Origin: Arachis hypogaea
Taxonomy: Eukaryota > Streptophyta > Magnoliopsida > Fabales > Fabaceae
Direction of reading: 5' to 3'
Length of the DNA: 64,000 bases
Assembly: GCF_003086295.3 (NCBI RefSeq)
Contig: NC_092053.1
Coordinates: 82,645,671 to 82,709,670, forward strand
In this document: piece by piece, positions 42,196-51,660 of the stretch
Numbering within the stretch: position 1 is the first letter of the stretch
Layout of the letters: each line of letters opens with the position of its first letter
Notes under the pieces: generated by a model
What the model was told of the DNA's origin: nothing
Database searches by the model: none
Seen by the model: the letters and a program-made list of their open reading frames with translations, nothing else
Position numbers and translations under genes: made by a program

Positions 42196-43798
42196 TGATG
42201 AAACCCAATTTTGTGGTTTATCTTGATCTTAATTTGGGGGATTTTATCACCTTTTCCCACATTTATTCAATGAAATAGCATGGTTTTGCAATTCTCCCTT
42301 GATTTGTGCTTAAATGTGAAAACATGTCTTTTAGGCCCTAAAATTGGTGATTTTAATTCACTTAAATTCCATTCGATGCCTTGATATATTTGTTGAGTAA
42401 TTTCAGATTCATAAGGCAAGTATTGAATGGAAGAAGTGAGGAGAAAAGCATGCAAAGTGGGAGAACTCATGAAGAAATGAAGGAACCGTAAAGCAGTCAA
42501 GCCTGACCTCTTCGCACTCAATCAACCATAGCTTGAGCTACAGAGGTCCAAATGAGGCGGTTCCAGTTGCGTTGGAAAGCTAACATCCGGAGCTTCAAAA
42601 TGATATAAAATTTGCCATATGTTGTTTCGCGTATAGGGGCGCGCACGTGCCATGTACACGTGCGCGCTGATGCTGCTCGTGGCCAACTAAAGTGAAATCG
42701 CCCCCAGCGATTTCTGAAGCACTTTGGGCCCAACCCAACTCATTTCTAATGCTATTTCATGCATAATTCAAGCTTGGGCAAGGGGGGAGCAATTTTTTGG
42801 TAGTATAGCATCATGTAGGTTAGTTTCTAGAGAGAGAAGCTCCCTCTTCTCTCTAGAATTAGGTTAGGTTAATCCATCTTAGATCTAGGCTTAATTCCAT
42901 GATCTCATCTTATTTCCTTTACAAATTCTTGTTCTACTACTCTATTATTCTTAGTTCTCTTGTTAATTTTACTTTTATGTCTCTTTTATGTTTATGAATG
43001 CTCATGTTGGATTTTTTTCACTTTTAATGAAATTGAATGTTTGATGTCCTTTTGTTGATGATTTGAATTGTTGATTTACTTTTGTTGCAATTGGTAGTTG
43101 GTAGATTTATTATTGTTGCACATTTATTATGCTTTCCATTTGTACCCACCAAATGTTTGAAGAAATTCTTGGTTGGGATTTAGAGTAGACTTTGAGCATT
43201 CTTAGTTTGGAAAGAGTAATTGGGCAATCTTGAGTCATTAATACCCAATTTACATTGGTGATCTAGAGTTGTTAGTTAATATCATTTTCAATGACGCTAA
43301 TCTTTCGCTAATTCAATTAGTGAGTTGATTAGGACTTTTGATTTGAGATTAACTAGTCTTGTTTGACTTTCTCTCATGGAAGATAACCTATATCTTCTTC
43401 CAATGTTGGAGATGACGAAATAAGATAAATTCTTGTTAATTATTGTTATTAATGACTAGGATAGAAAGCCTATATTCTCAATTCCTTGCCATGAATGTCT
43501 CTCCTTATTAATTGCTTTCTTTAATTGCCCTTTTTACTTTTCTTGTCATTTATTATTTCTTGCCAAAATACAAAATCAAAACCCCTTACCCCTTCATAGC
43601 CAATAATTAAACACTTCATTACAATTCCTTATGAGACGACCCAGAGTTCAAATACTTCGGTTAATTCTTATTTGGGATTTATTCTGTGACAACCAAAATT
43701 TTTTATTCGGAGGATTGTTTGTTGGTATAGAACTATACTTGCAACGAGAATCCATTCATTTGAGGAAATTCTATACAACGACAAATTTGCTTAAATCA
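42196..43798 (+). repeat. 5' LTR of N-like element
   Basis: 1603 bp, TGATGAAACCC...TTAAATCA, a diverged relative of the N LTR read in the opposite direction. A single dyad GCGCGCACGTGCCATGTACACGTGCGCGC-type unit lies at about 42638-42667. The conserved end box GAGACGACCC...AATACTTCGG is at 43632-43661. Confidence 0.82.
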
Positions 43799-43801
43799 AA
43801 A

Positions 43802-43819
43802 TGTCGCCGTTGTCGGGGA
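43802..43819 (+). promoter_or_regulatory. Primer-binding site, N-like element
   Basis: TGTCGCCGTTGTCGGGGA, two mismatches to the tRNA-Asp complement, three bases after the LTR. Confidence 0.82.
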
Positions 43820-43947
43820 GTTACAATGGTATTACATTATTGGCTATTGTGAATATGTGAATATGTTTGTCTTTTGCTTATTTGTTAGTTTTTGTTAGAC
43901 TTAGGACTTGTTATCTATTTTTGTAGCTTTTATTTTTATTTGCTATT

Positions 43948-45254
43948 ATGAATTCTCAACCTCACTTTGGCTATGAGTTTGGCTCAAATTATGTTGTAGG
44001 AAATGGGAGCTACAATGAGGATGTGCATCAAGGATGGAACAATCAAGGATGGTAAGAGCCTCAAGGGATTGATCAACCTTATTGGCAACAACAACCTCCG
44101 AATTCTTATGGGTATAAATGCAATCCTAATGCATACAAATCTAATAGATGTGGTGATCCTTATTGTGATTGTCAACAACCACCACCACATGCCTATGAAC
44201 CACCCCCTCAACATGACTTTGGACCACCTTACTCACAAGCCCCCTACCACCAAACACCTCATTATGACCCTAATTCTTATCCACCATACCAACCACCTTA
44301 TGAACCATATGAACCACACATGGAACCACCACAATTCCAACACAACTACTCTCAAGAACCACCTCAATATACACCAACTCTATACCCTTACCAAAATGAA
44401 CCACTTTACAACTATGAGGGAGTGAGTTTAGAGCTTCAAGGTGAGGAAAAGGAGTTGAAGCAAGGAGTGCAACAAGAGGAGGAAGTTAAGATAATTGAGC
44501 CGGAAGAAGTGGTTGAAGCCTTTGAAGAGGTTGACCAAGAGATGGATTCAATCATTGAAGAATTCTTATGTACAATTGAATCCTCTCCAATTGGGTTTGA
44601 CATGGAGATCAAAGAAGAAGATGCACAACCTCTCATGCCTTTGGTGAGCAATGAAGAAGAAATTAAAGTGGAGGCAAGCCACCAAGAGGAAGAGGTTGAA
44701 GTTGAGGAAAGTTATAAGGAGGTGGAAGATGCAAAGGAAGAGCACAAGGGCGTAGATCTCGCATTGGCTAAGTGTGGGGAGGTCTCCCTTCCTAAGTCAC
44801 CATCCTACACAACATTCAAGTGGGTAAAATTCTTATGTCTAATCTTTACTTCCCCACTTGAATATGGTTTGATTGAAAATGATGGCCAACCTAGAGCTCT
44901 TTGTGGAGTTAAGAGTAATAGTGAGTTGTGTAGTGGTTGGAAACATCACTCTAAGTTCATAATGGCTGTATGCTCGAAGTTAAATGGCAATGGTTGGTGT
45001 AGAACCAAATTGTATGGGTCTAGGAGAATATTTGGAGGTCTAATTGAGAATTCACAAGCCTTGCAGCCCAATTGAAATCATGATGATCAATATGAAGATG
45101 GGTGTCAAAACAAAGGGTGGGATCCCGGATCGCACAAGGAGAATCAAATTTGGGAGCTCATGGTTTGTGAAGGACTCCATCAAAGCTTGAAGATATTAAA
45201 ATTGAAGAATGGAGCTTATTGGAGACTCAAGCATTGGTGGATGTTCAAGGATAG
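43948..45254 (+). pseudogene. ORF1 of N-like element, two stops and truncated
   Basis: ATG 43948 starts MNSQPHFGYEFGSNYVVGN, matching the N element ORF1. In-frame stops at 44053-44055 and 45073-45075. Pro/Tyr-rich N-terminus, glutamate-rich middle, then TTFKWVKFL, PLEYGLIENDGQPRALCG and WWMFKD, where the next LTR cuts it a few codons before the usual end. Same unrecognised family as 32073-33941. Confidence 0.72.
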
Positions 45255-46684
45255 TGATAAACCACTATTTTATGGTTTATCTTGTTCTCAATTGAGTGGT
45301 TTTTATCTACTCTTTACCCACTTATTCATACTATTTGCATGGTTTTACATTTGCCTTCCTAATTATGTGCTTTGATTGAAAACATGCTTCTTTGATCTTA
45401 TATTTGCTTATTATTAATCCTCTCTTATCACCATTAGATGCCTTGATATGTGTGTTAAGTGATTTCAGAGATTACAGGGCAGGAATGGTTTAGAGGATGG
45501 AAAGGAAGCATGCAAAAGTGGAAGGAATAGAAGAAGTTGGAGAAATTGCTAAGCTGTCCAGCCTGACCTCTTCGCACTCAAATGGCTATAACTTTAGCTA
45601 CAGAGGTCCAAACGACGCAGTTTCAATTGCGTTGGAAAGCTAACGTCTGGGGCTTCGATTTGATATATAATATGCTATAGTTCCCCTGACGCTAGGCGAC
45701 GCGACCGCGTGATCCATGCGGCCGCATCGCAGTGACGGAAATCAGCGTGTTTGAATTCTTCTCCAGCGATTTCTGGGCTGTTTTCGACCCAGTTCTCGGC
45801 CCAGAAAACACAGATTAGAGGCTATAAAGTTGGGGAATGCACTCATTCATAAGGAGGCTCTCATATTTACAATTTTAGGGGTAGATGTAGTTTTTAGAGA
45901 GAGAGGTTCTCTCCTCTCTCTTAGGATTAGGATTTAGGATTTCTCTTAGTTTTAGGAGTGACTCTCAATCCCAGGTTCTTTATTGTTATTTATTTTCTCA
46001 ATTTAATTTTTGAACATCTATGCCAGATTTAATTTCTTTTGATTAATGCAATTCAAGGTATTTTCAGATTTAAGATTGCTTTGCTTATATTGATGCTTTT
46101 AATTTAATTTAGATATTTTTCTCCCTTTTGGCTTTGGTCAAGTGATTGGTAGTACTTGAGTTATCTAGTACTTGAGTTATCAAACTCAGCAAGTGATTGA
46201 AATTGGCAGATTTTGCTTTAGCTAGGATTGCTCTAACACTAGTCTCTCCACAGGAGTTGACTAGGACTTGAGAATCAAGCTAATCAGTCCACTTAACCTA
46301 CCTTTGTTTAATAAAGGCTGACCAACTGGGATTAAAACCCATTCTCTTCACACTTGATAAGGATAACTAGGATAGGAATTCCAATTCTTATACCTTGCCA
46401 AGATATTTTATTATTATTATTTTATTTTACTTGTCATATAACATATTCCCTCCTTACTTCCAAAACCCCAATTTACAAACTTATAACCAATAATAAGAAC
46501 ATACCTCCCTGCAATTCCTTGAGAAGACGACCCGAGGTTTGAATACTCGGTTATCAATTTCAAAGGGGTTTGTTACTTGTGACAACCAAAACGTTTGTAC
46601 GAAGGGATTTTTGTCGGTTTAGAGACTATATCTACGACGTGACTGTTTTTATGACATTCTTTACTGGCAAAAATTCCAACGTCA
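45255..46684 (+). repeat. 5' LTR of T-like element
   Basis: 1430 bp. Array at 45685-45745 (GACGCGACCGCGTGATCCATGCGGCCGC-class), TATA box tataaag at 45823-45829. End box AGACGACCCGAGGTTTGAATACTCGG at about 46532-46557. Confidence 0.85.
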
Positions 46685-46687
46685 AAA

Positions 46688-46705
46688 TGGCGTCGTTGCC
46701 GGGGA
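46688..46705 (+). promoter_or_regulatory. Primer-binding site, T-like element
   Basis: TGGCGTCGTTGCCGGGGA, one mismatch to the tRNA-Asp complement, three bases after the LTR. Confidence 0.88.
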
Positions 46706-46996
46706 ATTACAAACGTGTGCCTTATTATTGGTTATTGTAAATATTTTATTTTTGCTTGTTTTTATTTTTGTTTCTATTTTTGCTTTTTTCTTAAGTTAAG
46801 AGGTTATTGGGTTTTATTTTAAAATTTTTATTTTATCTTATCTTATTTCAAAAATCAAATTTCAATTTTCAAAAAAATTCAAATTTCGAAAATTTAAAAT
46901 TCAAAATTTCAAAATTTAATTTTCAAATTCAAAATTTAAATAACCTTTTAATTTAAATTTATTTTTATTCTTATTTTTATTTTTTTATTAGCTACT

Positions 46997-48510
46997 ATAA
47001 ATTCTCAACCCTCTCGCTTCAAGTTTGATTCCAATGTTGTTGTTAGGAATGGAAACTATAATGAGAACAGGCATCAAGGTTGGAAGAATCAAAGATGGGA
47101 GGAGCCACAAGGATTTAATCAACCCTCATGGCAACAACCACCTCCAATGGACTATCAACAACCATTCTGTGATGCATATCAAGGCAATGGCTTTGGTGAG
47201 CACTCTTTTGATTATCAACAACCACCACCATATGCCTACGAACCCTCTCCTCAACATAACTTTGGACCACCAAACTCACAAGCCCCTTTCCGCCATTCAC
47301 CTCCATATGACCCTAACCCTCAACCACCATACCAACCACCTTATGAGCCATATGAACCATATAAAGAACCACCCCAATTCCAATCCACTAACTCCCAACC
47401 ACCACTACTTCTCTATGTGTCCTGTCCAAATCCGGCAACCCGAGAAGCAGAGGTTCGCCTAAAAGAAACAGTGGGTAGATTTCAAGCAACCATTCATCAA
47501 TTGGGGCAAGCAATAATGAGTCAATTAGCTTCCGACGTTTGGACACTCAAGGAACCCCCATGGCTTCATGTGGGCAATCTAATGAAGAACGTAGTATGAA
47601 GGAGATACTAGAAACTCCAGTGAAAAATACGGAGCATGACTTTGTACTGGAACAAGTAGAGGAAGCCGGAATTATGGAAGAAGAAGAAGTGGTTGAAGAC
47701 TTAGGAGATGCAGAACCTCCATGGGAAAGTCCAGTCATAGAACCCCCTTCCAAGACGTTTGAAATTGATGCTAAGGAGGGTGTACAACCTCCAAGGCATA
47801 TCACGGTTAAAGACTTGGAAGAGGTTGTTCAAGAGATGGAGATTCAAGAAGAAGAAGCACAACCTCCCATGCCCTTGGAAAGCAATGAAGAGAAGATTGA
47901 ATTAGAAGAAAGCTACCAAGAGGAAGAGGTTGAAATTGAAGAAGCTTGCAAAGAGGTGGTAATTATCAGAAAAGAGCACAAGGGAGTGGAGCTTGCAATT
48001 TCATTAAAAATGCCTCCCCCTAAGTTTCCATCATCCTTCACAACATTCAAGTGGGTAAAATTCATATCCCTTAGCTTTCTAATTCCACTTGAATATGAGC
48101 TACTGGAGACGGATGGTCAACTTAGGGCTCTTTGTGACATTAAGAGTAAGAGAAAGATGGCCAGTGGTAAGAATTGTCCTGCAAGGTTCATCATGGTTGG
48201 AAGCTTTAAGTTTAAACGCAAAGGTTGGTATAAAGCTCAACTGAATAGATCTAGGAAGCTGTTTGGTCGCTACAGTGAGAATTCAGATCACCTTTCACCC
48301 GGCTGGAAAAATGCAGATCGAGACAAGAACGGGTGTAAAAGTAAAGTTTGGGATCCTGGAATCTGTTCTGGCATTTGTCACTGCGGGAGCCTAAGAATCT
48401 ATTTGAAGCTTTTTAAGGACTTTACATGCTTAGTTTGGGATCCCGGAGGACACTGGAATCACAAACATTGGTGGAGATTCCTGGATGAATACAAGCATAA
48501 GCCACCATAA
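46997..48510 (+). pseudogene. ORF1 of T-like element, start codon lost and one frameshift
   Basis: The expected start codon reads ATA (46997-46999) followed by NSQPSRFKFDSNVV, homologous to MNSQPHFGYEF at 43948. The N-terminal half is Pro/Tyr/Gln-rich (YQPPYEPYEPYKEPPQFQ). A frameshift occurs near the C5 run at about 47554. The C-terminal half (47539-48510 frame) is glutamate-rich, then TTFKWVKFI, PLEYELLETDGQLRALCD, KVWDPG and the end EYKHKPP. Same unrecognised family as the other ORF1 copies. Confidence 0.75.
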
Positions 48511-48559
48511 CAGGGAGCTCACCAAATGTCCAACTTAAGGACTCTAACTAAAAGTGCTT

Positions 48560-48577
48560 GGTGGGAGACAACCCACC
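48560..48577 (+). promoter_or_regulatory. Conserved hairpin after ORF1 stop
   Basis: GGTGGG-AGACAA-CCCACC, 6-bp stem, 49 bases after the ORF1 stop, with the AAGTGCTT flank shared with the other copies. Confidence 0.65.
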
Positions 48578-48719
48578 ATGGTATGATCATTCTTTTTTAT
48601 TTTTATTTAGTTTTATTTGTTTTTGAGTTTTATTTTATTTTATTATATTGAACCTGGAGTTTTGCATCACATTCATATTAACCCTGCATTCTCCATCTTT
48701 TCAGATTAAAAAAAAAAAA

Positions 48720-49110
48720 AAGCGAGCACGCGATGCGACCGCATCAGCGACGTGCCCGCGTTGCCAGGAGATGGCAGACAATATTAATATGAACAGAGAG
48801 TTTCGCAGGAGCAGCGCTGGAGGCGTGCCAATGGCACAAATCACCCCACGCGACCGCGTCATATGGGAATAATGGCCTCCTACGCGACCGCGTCACCCAC
48901 GCGATCGCATGCCCCACGCGACCGCGTCACCCTGGATTTTGGCAATACTAAGTTTTGAACAGAGAGTTGTGCGACCGCGAGGCTACACTCGCGCCACTAG
49001 CACAAATCGAGTGACGGGATCGCATGCCCCACACGTCCGGGTCACCCAACCTTATCGCGCACCACGCGACCGCGTCACCCACGCGACCACGTCGCCAGCG
49101 TCGCACAACC
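48720..49110. repeat. Internal CpG array of T-like element
   Basis: Repeats of CACGCGACCGCGTCACCC and ACGCGATCGCATG, the same motif class as its LTR array (45685-45745) and as the family T arrays (5370-5575, 9343-9880). Followed by a CT-rich leader-like stretch to about 49330. Confidence 0.8.
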
Positions 49111-49633
49111 TATCCAGATTAGTGCCAATTTTCTTCTCTTTTCTTCTCCGAATCCTTATTCGTCTTATCTTTTCTTATTTCTTTCTTCTTCCTTTCCTAT
49201 TTTCTCTCACTTCTATTCTATTTTATTTAAATTATTTGCATACTTTCATTCATTGCATATTTTTATTTTTCTAAAATTATTATTGGTGTTCAAATATTCT
49301 TATTCAACTGTTACATCTTTTCTGGTATTTTCTTGATGCTTAGTGACTTGTTTAATTCTGATTGAGTAATATTATTTAAATCAATGCCAATCTTTTATAT
49401 TTGTATTACTTTTGCATTGACATGAATTTATATTATCTCTCCTTCTCCATTCTCTTCTCCATTGTTGCAAATTTTTGCACCACTGGTATGCCATGTGCTT
49501 CTATTGTTTTCTCACTTGCATGTTGTAGCTACCATGTAATTGAGACCCTTATTATTTGGCATCAACCAACCCATGTTTTATTTATTTTCCTATCTTTATT
49601 TCTGGGTTACTCTTCTTCTTTTTTTCTTTTAGG
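49111..49633 (+). other. Pyrimidine-rich leader and possible intron before ORF2 remnant
   Basis: No gene. CT-rich, then AT-rich, ending in TTTTTTTCTTTTAG|G before ATG 49634, an acceptor-like site like those of the other ORF2 copies. The donor seen elsewhere (AG|GTTC) is not preserved here. Confidence 0.5.
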
Positions 49634-49705
49634 ATGGCCACCCGGAAGGGAAGCGGAAGACATTTTACATGGGGAGACAGACAAATCCATCTGCACAATC
49701 CTTAG
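49634..49705 (+). pseudogene. ORF2 remnant of T-like element
   Basis: Starts MATRKGSGRHF, like the MATKKGK start of the family T ORF2, and meets a TAG after 23 codons. Within about 150 bases the sequence reaches the hairpin and purine tract that normally follow ORF2. The whole conserved body has therefore been deleted. Confidence 0.6.
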
Positions 49706-49753
49706 AGAAAAGCAACAGTTGAAACAACCCATCCACCTGCAAATCTCAGCATG

Positions 49754-49790
49754 CACCGAGGATGGTGAAATCTTTAAGTGTGGGGAGGTC
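49754..49790 (+). promoter_or_regulatory. Internal purine tract with hairpin, T-like element
   Basis: CACCG-AGGA-TGGTG (49754-49767; the loop-closing pair is G-T) followed by AAGTGTGGGGAGGTC (49776-49790). Homologous to 7322-7359. Confidence 0.62.
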
Positions 49791-50722
49791 GATACCGATC
49801 TCCATGGGTTAGTTATTTCCTATTTCAACACCAATGTTAATTTGTTCATTGTTGCATCTGCATATTTGATTGCATGTTTATTTGATTTTGTGCATTTACT
49901 TACTACTTGGTTAAAGTAATAAAATTCTTTTTAGGACCCTATTTTTGAAAAATTTTACTAATTTAAAATGAAAATTTTTGTGTTAAACTTGTTTGAAGTT
50001 GTATTTGGAACATGGTTTTTGAGCCAAAGAACACACAACCTGTGAGACTTTGAGCTTATTTACATGGTTACATTATTTAACCATAAATTTTTATTCTTGT
50101 GTGTTTCCTTCCCTATGATTGTAATCTATATTTTGTTCCAATCTATATGTCCATTATTTAGTGTATTTACATGCTTGCATATGATTGAGGCCATTGTTTG
50201 ATTCTACCTCACTTATCCCAAAAAATTAGCCTACCTTTTAAATCACCCTTGTCAGCCACTTTGAACCTTTTAATCCCTATTTATTCTATATTTTACCACA
50301 TAACTGGCCTTAAGCGGAAAATAAATTAATCATCCCAATTGAATCTTTGGTTAGCTTAAGATAGTGTGTTAATTAAGTATGGAGAAACTGTGGGAACATC
50401 GGTTAATAAAGGAAAAGTATAATGTTTCTAATTTATTTGAATATCAGGAATTTGGGAACCTACTCATGAAAAACCAAAATAGAAAAATAATAGAAAATCC
50501 ATGTGCATTAATAAGTTATGTTTGTTTCTCTACAAAAAAAAAAGAGAAAAAAGAGAAAAATCCAAAAATACTCAATAAATAAGTAAATAAGGGGACAAAA
50601 TTACCCCAATATTAAGTTTAATAAAAGATCAATGCACATGTGATAAAAATTAAAGAAAAATTTGGTACATGAGTATGGGAATTATACAAAAGTGAGAATT
50701 ATGGGTAGCTAGGTATGAATTT
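49791..50722 (+). other. Noncoding 3' region of T-like element, broken off
   Basis: No gene. Reverse-complement homologue of about 6410-7320. It stops at about 50722 before the terminal purine tract and 3' LTR. Confidence 0.7.
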
Positions 50723-50732
50723 TGTCAGTTGG

Positions 50733-51468
50733 TTAGGATGTCTCCTCTTCTGCTGTTTTCATCAGTTGCAATGATCCTCCAGCTGAGTGGTCAAGTGATT
50801 CTTGAGCCTTTAGAGTGAGTCCTTCATAGAAGTTCTGTAGCTTGTCCCACTCAGTGAACATTTCTGGTGGACATTTCCTCAGCAGAGCCTTGTATCTTTC
50901 CCATGCTTCATACAGATTTTCAGCATCCAATTGCGTGAATGTTTGCACCTCAGTCTTCAGCCTGATGACTCTTTGAGGTGGATAGAATTTGGCTAGAAAT
51001 TTAGTTATCAAGTTATCCCAACTAGTGATGCTTCCTTGGGGAAAAGTTTCAAGCCATTGTGCGGCCTTGTCCCTTAATGAGAACGGGAACAGCAGAAGCT
51101 TGTAAGTTTCAAGATTCACACCATTGGACTTGACAGTGTCACAAATCCTTAAGAAGGTAGATAGATGTTGATTTGGATCCTCCAATGGTCCTCCCCCAAA
51201 CGAGCAGTTGTTTTGGACCAATGTAATGAGTTGTGGCTTCAATTCAAAGTTATTTGCATTGACATTAGGGGTGAGAATGCTGCTTCCACAATGTCTAGCA
51301 TTTGCAAAGGTGTATGAAGCCAATACTCTCCTTTGGGGTTGACCATTGTCGTTGGCCACTCCCACTTGTGGATTTGTTGGATTTTCTTCCATTTCTTGGT
51401 TTTCTTCTCAACCTCCAAAATGTTTCAGGATCAAAAGGTGTAGATTCATTGCTTTTTCCTCCTGACAT
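50733..51468 (-). pseudogene. gag of family S element, truncated
   Basis: Probable start MSGGKSNESTPFDPETFW at ATG 51466-51468. A one-base frame change near 51390 leads into the long frame from 51392 with ILTPNVNANNFELKPQL, FGGGPLEDPNQHLSTFLRIC, RDKAAQWLETFPQGSI and ENLYEAWERYKALLRKCPPEM. This is an Athila-like gag core, distinct from both the B and T gags. It breaks off after GGSLQLMKTAEE at the junction with the plus-strand element, so zinc knuckle and pol are absent. Confidence 0.82.
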
Positions 51469-51636
51469 AAACACAGAACCAGGAACTAAAATTAAGCACT
51501 CTATTGCTAGAGTGAAGTTAGTGTTAACTTAAGCAAAAATTCAAACAGTTAGTGGGTAAGTCAAAATTAGAGAAAAATAAAGAAAAAGTGCTTGATCTAG
51601 ATCACCACCTCACTTAATCATTGTCGATCTAATCAA

Positions 51637-51654
51637 TCCTCGGCAACAGCGCCA
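51637..51654 (-). promoter_or_regulatory. Primer-binding site, family S
   Basis: Plus strand TCCTCGGCAACAGCGCCA, two mismatches to the tRNA-Asp 3' end, six bases from the LTR. Confidence 0.82.
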
Positions 51655-51660
51655 AAAACT

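Larger units (their letters stand above)
42196..45254 (+). mobile_element. N-like element, truncated by next element
   Basis: 5' LTR 42196-43798, primer site, ORF1 almost to its end; the 3' part is replaced at 45255 by another LTR. Bases before the LTR are CTATG (42191-42195). No matching 3' end is found in the window. Confidence 0.8.
45255..50722 (+). mobile_element. T-like element with ORF1 instead of gag-pol, 3' end lost
   Basis: 5' LTR 45255-46684 starts TGATAAACCACTATTTTATGG like the family T LTR. Then come a primer site, ORF1, hairpin, CpG array, pyrimidine-rich leader, a remnant of ORF2, an internal purine tract and a noncoding 3' region. The sequence breaks off near 50722, where a minus-strand element begins. 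With a T-type LTR and array but an N-type ORF1, it looks like the non-autonomous partner of the element at 4462-15600. Confidence 0.8.

Noticed and set aside
49401..49919. 172-residue hydrophobic frame as a true envelope-like protein
   Set aside because: It is in a different frame from the conserved ORF2 start at 49634 and its hydrophobicity comes from the pyrimidine-rich leader; no relatives in the other elements.
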